DNA of 64,000 nt from positions 298,052-362,051 of the forward strand of contig VZRS01012043.1 in assembly GCA_013398055.1 (NCBI GenBank). The letters are read 5' to 3'. This DNA comes from Ifrita kowaldi. Taxonomy: Eukaryota; Chordata; Aves; Passeriformes; Cinclosomatidae. Shown here piece after piece: positions 1 through 11,031 of the stretch. Below the pieces are notes generated by a model, which worked only from the letters and a program-made list of their open reading frames with translations, was not told the origin of the DNA and ran no database searches. Position numbers and translations under genes: made by a program. Positions within the stretch are counted from its first letter, which is position 1; each line of letters begins with the position of its first letter.

Positions 1-690
1 ATTCATGCTCCATTTTCAATAACTACCGAATAGGAGGAAGTTCAGAATCTTGTAGGGGTGTTAATGTTATACCATTGCTTTTAAGGGATAAGTGGGATAA
101 TAAATTTGCCTTACTGCCAGTCTGATACTGATCTCAAGACTTGAACAGCAAGGATTTAAAGGAGTGAAATAATACCAACTAATATGGAAAACATATTTTT
201 GAACTGACTTTTATAGAGTTTTCTGAATAAGTGTATAAAAGGCAAATTAATGCGGAACAGGTTTATTTCTTTTGGACTGCACAGAGATGAGCCATTTGAG
301 CTGTACTATTCATCAATATTTATCAATATTTAGGAGCTAAATGCAGTCTCATAGCTGATAAATTTGGTGTTGACTGCAAGGTCAGGAAAGCAGGATGAAA
401 TAAGATGATAGGTGATTGATATAGAGTTATTCAAATCACCAGTTAAAGAGAGTTTGTGTGAATTAGATTAGAGTAATTTGCCCTTCTGTGGTTCTTTGGG
501 AATTAGACATCCAAATCTGACCCCCAAGTTCACTTTGTGATCAGCAGAGAGCAGTGCACACTTCCAAAGAGTGGTTTTTCTCATCCTGAGAGGATGATGA
601 TAACCTTTTTCCTCTTGATCAGAAAAGAAACATAGCTGTTAACTTGAAAGTACAGCAATTACCAGCATCAAACTGATTAAAACTCTGAGA

Positions 691-741
691 GTTGCTAAAG
701 GAATGCACTACTAATACTAGTTGCTAATGGATGCACTACTG
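691..741. repeat. short imperfect tandem duplication, 29-bp period
   Basis: The motif GTTGCTAA-GGA/TGCACTACT occurs at 691 and again at 720. The two copies differ by a few bases, which indicates a local tandem duplication of about 29 bp. No function is suggested. Confidence 0.6.
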
Positions 742-864
742 CTCAATCCACTTAGGAGAAGATTGAGGGATGATTTTGTCCTATGCATAAAGAGAAGTGA
801 TGGTTGATGGTTACATACCTGTATTTTCAGATTGGAAGTAAGGCACTTATTTTTGACATGTTAT

Positions 865-942
865 TTGATAATGTTGATTTATTTCTCGATATTGATAATG
901 TTTATTTATTTCTCTTTATATTGATAGTGTTATTTATTTCTC
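865..942. repeat. three-unit AT-rich minisatellite
   Basis: Three adjacent units each start TTGATA(A/G)TG and end in a TTATTTCTC-type run, at 865-891, 892-920 and 921-942 (27, 29 and 22 bp). They differ by small indels and substitutions, which suggests replication-slippage expansion. No function is suggested. Confidence 0.7.
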
Positions 943-1944
943 AAATGCTTTAAGGATAGTTGCTCTAGATCTTGTATAAGGTTTTTGCATAATTAAACAG
1001 GACTAGTCTTCATTAAAACTCTGATCATGCAAAAAGGAACAAATTCAGTGGAATTCATGCCCTGCAATTCATAAGTCCAGCCAGAAGCTCACAGCACACA
1101 TTTTTTGCTCTACCAAGGACTAACTGTACACATTCCTCTCTTTAGGCACTAACAGTATAAGGTCAGGCATAGAAGAATGGGAGAGGGAGCAGTATCAACC
1201 ATTATCACTGCAGCAAAACACACTTGAATTCTTTGTTAAGATTTTACTTCACATCAGGAAACCAGCTGTAGTTTCTGATCAGCTAGGCTTAATTGAATTT
1301 AAAAAAATATTTTTTGCATGTACGTATTTTCTCCTTTTGTTTCAGAAATACAAAGCCGCTTGCCTATGAACAATGATTTTCTGTTCTGACCATACCTCCA
1401 AAAATCAGGCTGTTAGCCAAAATTAATATAGCATTCCTGTATTTTGTCAGAATAATTAATGAGGATATGCAAAATCAATCCAATACCTATCCCTGGGGAA
1501 GTCCAACCCTATCTGTCTCAAGTCCTTTTATTTCACCCCGTTGACCCCACCCTTTTAGTCATGCTCCAAATCTCTTCTTACTCATAAATTTTCCTTATGA
1601 AGTAGTCATGTCCCGTGGGGTACCAATACTGTCACTGTGATCCAAAACAGCTTTTTGCGCACATCAGACAGTTTTCCAATTCCCAGAGAATCCATCCCCA
1701 GAAGTGTCTAGGCAGAGATAAGCCTCCCACCAGCCTTCAGTGAGTTCACTTTTGGTTTTGCTGCTCTGCTATGAGAGGTATGAGCTCCAGAACTGAGCAC
1801 TTCTCATTTTCAAGCTGTCTTGGGGTGACTTGGAGTTTTAACACAAGCTTGATTTTCTCAGAGAGGATCTGCTGGAGCGAACTCCAGCTCCTTGCCCGGG
1901 AGCTAGAGTACTGTTCCAGCAGAGATGAATTTCCTTTGATAGGA

Positions 1945-1979
1945 AAGTAATTTGCTTCAAAAACAGAAGCAAATTACTT
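1945..1979. repeat. perfect 14-bp inverted repeat with 7-nt loop
   Basis: The arm at 1945-1958 (AAGTAATTTGCTTC) is the exact reverse complement of 1966-1979, with a 7-nt A-rich loop between. The stem is perfect but AT-rich and does not extend past 14 bp. That is short for a microRNA precursor. It is probably a chance or slippage-derived palindrome. Confidence 0.8.
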
Positions 1980-2400
1980 CAGCATCTGCTAATAACCTCT
2001 CTATTTAAGAACTCACAAATTAAAATATTTATTATATTCAGCTATTAGTGATCCAAAACAAAAAAAAATAGAAATAAAACTAATATTTCCTGCTCCTCAG
2101 TTTAGGTATGGAAAAAATTAATTCCTAATTAGTATTAAAGTGCTGCTGGTACTTTACATTGGGAATTGTAAAGGTTATTAAGAAGAAGAAATCACTGAAG
2201 ACACATACAAATGTATAGCTTCCATTTCAAAGTCCTGGCTGGGCTAGAGTAAAAGGTCTTTAGAATGAATTGTGTCTGTAGATGAATCAGATGGCATTTT
2301 CAGAACTACTTTGGGGCAGATTTTTCAGATGTTTTAATATTTCCTCTGTTGGGTGCTGCCCATTTAATACCACAGCTGGGCAGAGCTCCAGAAGACACTG

Positions 2401-2580
2401 CTTGTAATCCTGGTTCTGCCAGTGCCTACCCTATTGCACATACTACTCCACTTCTCTGAGCTAACTCTGAGCTTTTCAGCCTTCAAAATGGAATCACAAT
2501 GCTGATCATGATGTATTCAAAATGTGCTAATAAGGTTTATGCTAGTCTAAGCTGGAAATGATGAATGATTTATCTCTCCT
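2401..2580 (+). repeat. MIR-like ancient SINE fragment
   Basis: The block at 2406-2510 runs collinear with the MIR core: an AATCCTGGTTCTGCCAGTG-type start, a CACTTCTCTGAGC region, then a CAAAATGGAATCACAATG stretch where MIR has its TGTAAAATGGG motif. Divergence is high, as expected for an element inserted before the amniote radiation. MIRs are tRNA-derived SINEs with no coding capacity. The 3' limit is vague. The call rests on a remembered consensus, not an alignment. Confidence 0.55.
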
Positions 2581-3449
2581 GACATCCACGTTACATCTGT
2601 GCTACTTGTAGGATGGGTTTCATCTGAGCACACAGGTTATCTGAAGTACTTGAAGTCCATTTAAAAACAGTGGTGAGAAATAACCAATCCTAAATCACAG
2701 CTCATCTGATTTGGATTAGGTGTCTGCCTTCAGATAGGCTTAGCAAAGGAAAAGAGATTCCTACAATATAGATGTCTGTCTAAAGCTGGAAGATGCCAGC
2801 AATACCCAAAGTGGTTAGCAGTCAGAGCCTATAGCTTCCAGAGATTTAGATTCCTTTATCCATTTTATATTAAAGAGTTTTATCTGGATAATTTTGCTTC
2901 AACCTGTATGCTCAGAAGTCAATAATAAACACTGGGTCCTTGAAATACCCTCATGCCATGTCACTTAAACAATTCAAAGGTTGATTTTTTCCCTTTGCCT
3001 GAGAAATAACTAAAGAACAAAGCTTTCATGAATTCTCATTTGCAAATTGTAATTGCTTCAGGAATAGAAACACTTAACACATATTGCTGGCATACACGTA
3101 TTTTTTAAAAAAAGAAGAAAAAAATCCCAACTAAAGAAAAAGCCACTACCGACTCCAGGAATCCATTAACAAGACTCAGTCCTTATAGTAAGAAATGTAA
3201 AGGTTGTGTAGCCTAATTTATTTAGGCACTGATGTCCAATTAAAATTGTGTAAAAAGATGCCAGTAAAAATTCAACTTTGAATCTCAACATAGTTGAAAT
3301 GCATACATATGATACAATTTATAACAAGGTTTACTGACTGTAAATGCCATGAAGTTTTTATGCCTCCAAGAACTATGTGAAGCATAAGGATTCACTAACT
3401 GTGCTGAATTTTCAATATGTGTCAGAACTATGGCTGTACAAAACAGAGA

Positions 3450-3893
3450 ATTGTTGAATAGTGTGATTTAGAAGGAACCTGAAAGTTCATCTCGTTTCAG
3501 CCCCCTGCCATGTGCCAACCTTCCAGCAGACCAGGTTGCTCCAAGCCCCATCCAACCTGGCCTTGAACACTTCCAGGGATGGAGCATCCACAACTTCTCT
3601 GGGCAGCCTGTTCCAGTGCCTCATTGCCCTCAGATTAAAGAATTTCTTCCTAATATCCAATCTAAACCTACCCTCTCTCAGTTTAAAACCGTTTCCCCTT
3701 GTTCTATCATCACGTGCCCTTGTAAAAAAATCCCCCTCCAGCTCCCCTGTGGGTCCCTTTCAAATACTGAGAGGCTGCAATAAGTCACCCTAGAGCCTTC
3801 TCTCATCTAGGCTGGAACAGCCCCAGTCTCTGAGCTGTTCCATTCACCTAAGTAACTTTGTGGCCCCTCTCTGGACTTGCTCCAACAAAACAT
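3450..3893 (-). mobile_element. CR1 LINE 3' end, antisense
   Basis: This block is clearly the 3'-terminal part of an avian CR1 non-LTR retrotransposon in reverse orientation. It holds the CR1 hallmark phrases in order: GCCCCATCCAACCTGGCCTT near 3546, GGATGGAGCATCCACAACTT near 3576, CTGTTCCAGTGCCTCA near 3608, AAAGAATTTCTTCCTAATAT near 3636, and CTCTGGACTTGCTCCAAC near 3870. On the element's own strand (minus) this is the end of ORF2 plus the 3' UTR. Only about 440 bp is present, so it is 5'-truncated, the usual state for CR1. The short open frames inside (such as 3512-3793) are repeat artefacts. The terminal octamer repeat at the 3450 end is degraded. Confidence 0.93.
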
Positions 3894-4334
3894 GGCAGGG
3901 AGTCTTCACAGGAGCTCATCTATGAGTTTCCTTCTTGATGTCAAACCAGAAACCAAAAAATCCTTTTTCTCTCAAATTCCTCAGAAGCCCAAACCTCAAG
4001 ACAAAACTGAAGGTCACAAGACAGGGTTCCCTCTTTTCTCTGTCAAAACCAACAGTTCACCCACAGAGTTCAGAACTTCAAGGCAGAAGTAACATACTAG
4101 AAAATTATTTAGTCTCACATGTAAAGGGTAAGGAGATTACCCTCGTCTCATTGGCGTGATTTGGAAGTTGCACTGTTAATTTGACCATACTATTTAAGAT
4201 CTTTTGTAGTCAAAGGAAAGAGAGGAATTTCTGAAAAGGCAGCTCCTGCCATGGTAATGAGATTTCTGCACCTATGTTTCTAAGATAAGCAGGACAAATC
4301 ATGCTTTGGAGATGCCTGTCTTTCTTGATTGATT
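3894..4334. other. non-coding, nothing recognised
   Basis: AT-rich sequence between the CR1 fragment and the duplicated segment. Small overlapping open frames (3877-4092 and 3935-4159) have low-complexity Lys/Ser-rich composition and no domain. They start in or next to the repeat. Confidence 0.6.
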
Positions 4335-5455
4335 AAAAAGAAAGCCTAGACAATTAGCTTAGGCTTATCATCTTTTAAATGTCTCTAGTTAGAAGAAACA
4401 AAGGAGATCCTAAGGCTGTAATCTGATGTAGTGTGTGCTCCAAAACCATAGTTGTAGCAGGTGCTTAACTTTTGCTTACAGGGGAAAAGAAACTTCAACT
4501 TTTATCTGAACTACACAAAAAAGTATGAGCAAAGGGCTAGGATTTTCTTTTGTGAGTACTGTTATCACACTTGGCAAAATGAAAGCTTTGTAATGAGGTT
4601 TTGTTTTTGCCTCATAAAAATTTCATTGAATTTCTACTTAAATAATCCACAAGGAAGAGATTATTAAGACAAAGCATTTTCATTTATTAGCACTCTCAAT
4701 ATCATGGGAAGCAAAGATTTCAATTTGTTTCCTTTATTACATATTTTAGCTATATGTACTAAACTATGCTATATTTTAAGTTAACTTTGAGACCTTTATC
4801 TTTTATCAACAGCATTTTTTAGGTGGATCAGGTAATAGCACCTTTAAATGTAGGTTCATGGGATATGATGGCAGTTTAAAGTTTGATTTATATTGCCAAA
4901 TATAAATGTAGAAATGTCAATTTGAGGAATAAAAGAAAAAATTTAGTTTTGAACAGTATGAAAATTAGTCTAATATATGTTTTTAAGAAAGTTAGATGAG
5001 AAGACAGTTTTCTGAAAAGTTTACGAATTAAAGATGAAAAGGGAAGACATTGCCATTCTATCTGAACAGCAGATTAGTAAATTGTAGATAAAGCACCATA
5101 AAACATCTCATCCAGTTCAATTGCACAAGATCAGTATTTCCAAATACATATAAACCCATGTTAACTTAACCTGAAGGATGTGTTTCTTCAGACACAGAGG
5201 GAAAAGGAGGTATATTCAAACTGAAAAGGTATTTGAAATCATGTATACTCTTAAGCATGCTCAGGAGCAAACCAACCTACACGTAGGAAGGATAGTTTGG
5301 CTGTGAAATCAGATGCCATCTTCTTTGTGAGTACCAAGGTAAGATGGAGACTGGCTCAACTTCTTTGTGGATTTTGCTTTAATGCTAGCCACTAGAACAC
5401 CTGAAAACACTTATACTTTTAATGTGATAGAAATAGTAGAAACAAAGATGAAGTA

Positions 5456-5479
5456 AAGTCTTTATGCAAGTCTTTATGT
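5456..5479. repeat. 12-bp tandem duplication
   Basis: AAGTCTTTATGC is followed directly by AAGTCTTTATGT. The same pair is in copy B at 9115-9138, so it predates the split of the two copies. Confidence 0.75.
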
Positions 5480-6061
5480 AGGAACTCAGATGATAATAAC
5501 TTCTATTGGGTTGATTTTGAACCATTTGAATTTCAGTTGTATGCTATTTTGACAGAAGAGTAATGTCTGTCTCAGGCACATCGTTCTGAATCTCATTATT
5601 ACACAACTGTAACAAATGCATGTGGAAAATATTTATCTGAATCAAATAAACTGCTGAAAATTTAAATCATAGAAAAAAAATTTCTCTTTTCAATGGTCAC
5701 TCCTTTGCTGAATTTCTTGCGAATTTAACCCGGGAATTTTAAAAGAAATAAACTTGAAAATGTTTCTTCATTCACTTTTTGATTCTTTTCTTTTTCTCTC
5801 TCTCATTTTTGTGTATTTTTATATACTTTTTATAGATACATCTGAGAAAAAACGATTTCTTTAATAGTCTAGATTACCTCGAATAAATAATGCCTTCTTC
5901 TTATTTTATTTAATTTTGATCCTACCATATATGTGGATAAAAAAAGAAAAAACACCCCGACCCTGGTGTAGATTTTCTACCATGTGACCATATCACAGAT
6001 TGGGAAGCATGTGGCAGTGCTTCTAATACCATAAACAGAACCATAACTGTTTAGTCAGAGA

Positions 6062-6096
6062 CATTTTGAATTACTACATTTTGAATTACTACATTT
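6062..6096. repeat. 15-bp tandem duplication
   Basis: The unit CATTTTGAATTACTA occurs twice in a row, followed by a partial third unit. It is repeated identically at 9721-9755 in copy B. It is a simple slippage product with no evident function. Confidence 0.8.
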
Positions 6097-6555
6097 CCTC
6101 CTTCAGGTCTTTGGATTCAATTCAAAACCGAAGCCAATAGATGTTGCATCATAAAATCTGTGGCTTTTATCCATCAATTTAATTCAGAATTTCGCTTTTA
6201 ACTGTTCTGCATTTAACCAGAATAACAATACTTTTTGATAAATGCAAAATAACGTTTGCTCAAGAAAATGACATTTGATTAAACAGTATTTTCTTTGAAT
6301 AACTTTAGTTATCCAATTAATAGGTATTCAGAATCAGAATGGGTGCAATTGAAGAAAAGCTCAGAAAATGAATAATACCTTGAATGCTTCCTCTAATCTC
6401 TTTAATAACAAAAGCTCACAGCATTTTTCTAAGTTTGGTAAGAAAATTACTTGGTTATTGTTCCTACTTAATTAATAAGATTTTTGCTATTATGTGCATT
6501 TTGACATCACTGGGTCATAAATCTTGGAGAAGAAACATTCTGAAGTGGAAATATA

Positions 6556-6985
6556 GAGACAATAAGGAGGACAGGGCAAGATCTATGGATATCATCTATC
6601 TGGATTTCTGCAAGGCTTTTGACACAGGCTCCCTGAAACATCCATCTCTAAATTGGAGAGATATGTATTTGATGGATAGCCTGTTCAGTGGATAAGGAAT
6701 TGGCTGAATGGCTGTGTCCAGTGAGCAGTGGTCAGCAACTTGATCAGGGGTCCATATTTGACCCAGCACAATTTCATATCACAGAATCACCAGCTGGGTC
6801 TGGACAGGACCGTAAAGGTCAAGCATGGACCTGTTGAAATGAGTCCAGAGAAGGATGGTGAAGATGATCATGGGGATGGAACACCTCTCTTATGAGGAAA
6901 GGCTGAGAGAATTAAGGCTGTTCAACCTGCAGAAGAGAAGTCTCTGGGGAATTTTATTGCAGCTTTTCAATGCTTAAAGGCAATA
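6556..6985 (+). mobile_element. CR1 LINE reverse-transcriptase remnant (copy A)
   Basis: The frame ending at 6695 reads MDIIYLDFCKAFDT. This matches the conserved CR1/non-LTR reverse-transcriptase block (D-x-x-YLDF-x-KAFDT) that holds the first catalytic aspartate region. The DNA then follows CR1 through GGAATTGGCTGAATGG (near 6695) and CAGGGGTCCATATTTG (near 6745). It jumps to the ORF2 tail, with GAACACCTCTCTTATGAGGA (near 6879) and GGCTGAGAGAATTAAGG. The YADD catalytic segment between these parts is missing, and frames are broken. The element is 5'-truncated, internally deleted and cannot be active. About 40 bp near 6780-6825 looks like a separate CR1-tail-like scrap. Confidence 0.85.
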
Positions 6986-7130
6986 TCTTGTATATATCCC
7001 TCTTCATTTAATAATCCTGAAGTAAGTTTCTTTCTATCGCTGGGAACAACAACAACAAGAAGAAGAATTACAGCTTGTGTAAGTCCACATAAAAACTATT
7101 TTTGTACCTGATTATGTCTTGGACATGGTT

Positions 7131-7200
7131 TGGTGCACCCTTGACTGCCACAGATTTCAGTGGGAGTTGAAATTTCTCAGCGCTCTGTATAGCAGGGCTC
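7131..7200. repeat. possible ancient amniote repeat fragment (copy A)
   Basis: The phrase GATTTCAGTGGGAGTTGAAA followed by a CTCAGCGCTCTGTA stretch resembles an old amniote interspersed repeat family that carries the ACTTCAGTGGGAGTT motif. It is short and diverged. The family is not named because I cannot align it. Confidence 0.4.
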
Positions 7201-7372
7201 CTGTCTTGGAAAGCCAAGCAGAGGAGAAACTGCAATGCTCACAGCATGTGCTCTTCACGGACCACATGCCAGCAACATTAGGATTTTCACAGTATTCCTT
7301 CAAGACATTTAGCTGCCACATCACATAGCTGTGCTGAAGGTCAGCACAGGGGATATAGCTTCCATTTTCTCT

Positions 7373-7993
7373 NNNNNNNNNNNNNNNNNNNNNNNNNNNN
7401 NNNNNNNNNNNNNNNNNNNNNNNNNNNNNNNNNNNNNNNNNNNNNNNNNNNNNNNNNNNNNNNNNNNNNNNNNNNNNNNNNNNNNNNNNNNNNNNNNNNN
7501 NNNNNNNNNNNNNNNNNNNNNNNNNNNNNNNNNNNNNNNNNNNNNNNNNNNNNNNNNNNNNNNNNNNNNNNNNNNNNNNNNNNNNNNNNNNNNNNNNNNN
7601 NNNNNNNNNNNNNNNNNNNNNNNNNNNNNNNNNNNNNNNNNNNNNNNNNNNNNNNNNNNNNNNNNNNNNNNNNNNNNNNNNNNNNNNNNNNNNNNNNNNN
7701 NNNNNNNNNNNNNNNNNNNNNNNNNNNNNNNNNNNNNNNNNNNNNNNNNNNNNNNNNNNNNNNNNNNNNNNNNNNNNNNNNNNNNNNNNNNNNNNNNNNN
7801 NNNNNNNNNNNNNNNNNNNNNNNNNNNNNNNNNNNNNNNNNNNNNNNNNNNNNNNNNNNNNNNNNNNNNNNNNNNNNNNNNNNNNNNNNNNNNNNNNNNN
7901 NNNNNNNNNNNNNNNNNNNNNNNNNNNNNNNNNNNNNNNNNNNNNNNNNNNNNNNNNNNNNNNNNNNNNNNNNNNNNNNNNNNNNNNNNNNNN
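7373..7993. other. assembly gap (621 N)
   Basis: A run of 621 N. The sequence just before it equals 11031 and earlier in copy B. The sequence just after it equals 4335 onward in copy A, so the gap sits exactly at the junction of two near-identical copies. The reading frames spanning it are meaningless. Confidence 1.
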
Positions 7994-10214
7994 AAAAAGA
8001 AAGCCTAGACAATTAGCTTAGGCTTATCATCTTTTAAATGTCTCTAGTTAGAAGAAACAAAGGAGATCCTAAGGCTGTAATCTGATGTAGTGTGTGCTCC
8101 AAAACCATAGTTGTAGCAGGTGCTTAACTTTTGCTTACAGGGGAAAAGAAACTTCAACTTTTATCTGAACTACACAAAAAAGTATGAGCAAAGGGCTAGG
8201 ATTTTCTTTTGTGAGTACTGTTATCACACTTGGCAAAATGAAAGCTTTGTAATGAGGTTTTGTTTTTGCCTCATAAAAATTTCATTGAATTTCTACTTAA
8301 ATAATCCACAAGGAAGAGATTATTAAGACAAAGCATTTTCATTTATTAGCACTCTCAATATCATGGGAAGCAAAGATTTCAATTTGTTTCCTTTATTACA
8401 TATTTTAGCTATATGTACTAAACTATGCTATATTTTAAGTTAACTTTGAGACCTTTATCTTTTATCAACAGCATTTTTTAGGTGGACCAGGTAATAGCAC
8501 CTTTAAATGTAGGTTCATGGGATATGATGGCAGTTTAAAGTTTGATTTATATTGCCAAATATAAATGTAGAAATGTCAATTTGAGGAATAAAAGAAAAAA
8601 TTTAGTTTTGAACAGTATGAAAATTAGTCTAATGTATGTTTTTAAGAAAGTTAGATGAGAAGACAGTTTTCTGAAAAGTTTACGAATTAAAGATGAAAAG
8701 GGAAGACATTGCCATTCTATCTGAACAGCAGATTAGTAAATTGTAGATAAAGCACCATAAAACATCTCATCCAGTTCAATTGCACAAGATCAGTATTTCC
8801 AAATACATATAAACCCATGTTAACTTAACCTGAAGGATGTGTTTCTTCAGACACAGAGGGAAAAGGAGATATATTCAAACTGAAAAGGTATTTAAAATCA
8901 TGTATACTCTTAAGCATGCTCAGGAGCAAACCAACCTACACGTAGGAAGGATAGTTTGGCTGTGAAATCAGATGCCATCTTCTTTGTGAGTACCAAGGTA
9001 AGATGGAGACTGGCTCAACTTCTTTGTGGATTTTGCTTTAATGCTAGCCACTAGAACACCTGAAAACACTTATACTTTTAATGTGATAGAAATAGTAGAA
9101 ACAAAGATGAAGTAAAGTCTTTATGCAAGTCTTTATGTAGGAACTCAGATGATAATAACTTCTATTGGGTTGATTTTGAACCATTTGAATTTCAGTTGTA
9201 TGCTATTTTGACAGAAGAGTAATGTCTGTCTCAGGCACATCGTTCTGAATCTCATTATTACACAACTGTAACAAATGCATGTGGAAAATATTTATCTGAA
9301 TCAAATAAACTGCTGAAAATTTAAATCATAGAAAAAAAATTTCTCTTTTCAATGGTCACTCCTTTGCTGAATTTCTTGCGAATTTAACCCAGGAATTTTA
9401 AAAGAAATAAACTTGAAAATGTTTCTTCATTCACTTTTTGATTCTTTTCTTTTTCTCTCTCTCATTTTTGTGTATTTTTATATACTTTTTATAGATACAT
9501 CTGAGAAAAAACGATTTCTTTAATAGTCTAGATTACCTCGAATAAATAATGCCTTCTTCTTATTTTATTTAATTTTGATCCTACCATATATGTGGATAAA
9601 AAAAGAAAAAACACCCCGACCCTGGTGTAGATTTTCTACCATGTGACCATATCACAGATTGGGAAGCATGTGGCAGTGCTTCTAATACCATAAACAGAAC
9701 CATAACTGTTTAGTCAGAGACATTTTGAATTACTACATTTTGAATTACTACATTTCCTCCTTCAGGTCTTTGGATTCAATTCAAAACCGAAGCCAATAGA
9801 TGTTGCATCATAAAATCTGTGGCTTTTATCCATCAATTTAATTCAGAATTTCACTTTTAACTGTTCTGCATTTAACCAGAATAACAATACTTTTTGATAA
9901 ATGCAAAATAACGTTTGCTCAAGAAAATGACATTTGATTAAACAGTATTTTCTTTGAATAACTTTAATTATCCAATTAATAGGTATTCAGAATCAGAATG
10001 GGTGCAATTGAAGAAAAGCTCAGAAAATGAATAATACCTTGAATGCTTCCTCTAATCTCTTTAATAACAAAAGCTCACAGCATTTTTCTAAGTTTGGTAA
10101 GAAAATTACTTGGTTATTGTTCCTACTTAATTAATAAGATTTTTGCTATTATGTGCATTTTGACATCACTGGGTCATAAATCTTGGAGAAGAAACATTCT
10201 GAAGTGGAAATATA

Positions 10215-10644
10215 GAGACAATAAGGAGGACAGGGCAAGATCTATGGATATCATCTATCTGGATTTCTGCAAGGCTTTTGACACAGGCTCCCTGAAACAT
10301 CCATCTCTAAATTGGAGAGATATGTATTTGATGGATAGCCTGTTCAGTGGATAAGGAATTGGCTGAATGGCTGTGTCCAGTGAGCAGTGGTCAGCAACTT
10401 GATCAGGGGTCCATATGTGACCCAGCACAATTTCATATCACAGAATCACCAGCTGGGTCTGGACAGGACCGTAAAGGTCAAGCATGGACCTGTTGAAATG
10501 AGTCCAGAGAAGGATGGTGAAGATGATCATGGGGATGGAACACCTCTCTTATGAGGAAAGGCTGAGAGAATTAAGGCTGTTCAACCTGCAGAAGAGAAGT
10601 CTCTGGGGAATTTTATTGCAGCTTTTCAATACTTAAAGGCAATA
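10215..10644 (+). mobile_element. CR1 LINE reverse-transcriptase remnant (copy B)
   Basis: Same element as at 6556-6985, with the YLDF-x-KAFDT frame ending at 10354. It differs from copy A by one substitution at 10417 (G for T) and one at 10631 (A for G). It has the same internal deletion and missing catalytic block. It is a duplicate of the same insertion, not an independent one. Confidence 0.85.
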
Positions 10645-10789
10645 TCTTGTATATATCCCTCTTCATTTAATAATCCTGAAGTAAGTTTCTTTCTATCGCT
10701 GGGAACAACAACAACAAGAAGAAGAATTACAGCTTGTGTAAGTCCACATAAAAACTATTTTTGTACCTGATTATGTCTTGGACATGGTT

Positions 10790-10859
10790 TGGTGCACCCT
10801 TGACTGCCACGGATTTCAGTGGGAGTTGAAATTTCTCAGCGCTCTGTATAGCAGGGCTC
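10790..10859. repeat. possible ancient amniote repeat fragment (copy B)
   Basis: Counterpart of 7131-7200, with one substitution at 10811 (G for A). It carries the same TTTCAGTGGGAGTTGAA phrase. Confidence 0.4.
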
Positions 10860-11031
10860 CTGTCTTGGAAAGCCAAGCAGAGGAGAAACTGCAATGCTCA
10901 CAGCATGTGCTCTTCACGGACCACATGCCAGCAACATTAGGATTTTCACAGTATTCCTTCAAGACATTTAGCTGCCACATCACATAGCTGTGCTGAAGGT
11001 CAGCACAGGGGATATAGCTTCCATTTTCTCT

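Larger units (their letters stand above)
1..3449. other. non-coding unique sequence
   Basis: AT-rich DNA with stop codons dense in all frames. No recognisable exon, promoter or RNA gene is seen. It holds a MIR-like element, two short tandem repeats and one perfect hairpin, listed separately. The rest looks like ordinary vertebrate intergenic or intronic sequence, and I recognise nothing else in it. Confidence 0.7.
4335..7372. repeat. large direct duplication, copy A (3038 bp)
   Basis: This segment matches 7994-11031 at a constant offset of 3659 bp with no indel. I found ten substitutions: 4828 T/C, 4975 A/G, 5210 G/A, 5235 G/A, 5732 G/A, 6194 G/A, 6308 G/A, 6758 T/G, 6972 G/A and 7152 A/G. 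Nine are transitions, and identity is about 99.7%. The copy ends exactly at the first N of the gap (7373). Apart from a CR1 fragment, an old repeat and two micro-tandem repeats, the content is AT-rich and non-coding. The near-identity and the gap boundary favour an assembly artefact. Confidence 0.97.
7994..11031. repeat. large direct duplication, copy B (3038 bp)
   Basis: This is the second copy of 4335-7372. It starts at the first called base after the gap and continues smoothly into unique sequence at 11032. Copy A joins unique sequence on its left, so together they could form a single locus: 4335 to 11031 with one copy removed. Differences from copy A are listed in that entry. They amount to about 0.33%, a level typical of heterozygosity between haplotypes. 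Confidence 0.97.

Noticed and set aside
3512..3793. 93-codon + frame
   Set aside because: It lies entirely inside an antisense CR1 3' end.
7331..8012. Open frames of more than 220 codons on both strands
   Set aside because: They consist almost wholly of N from the assembly gap.
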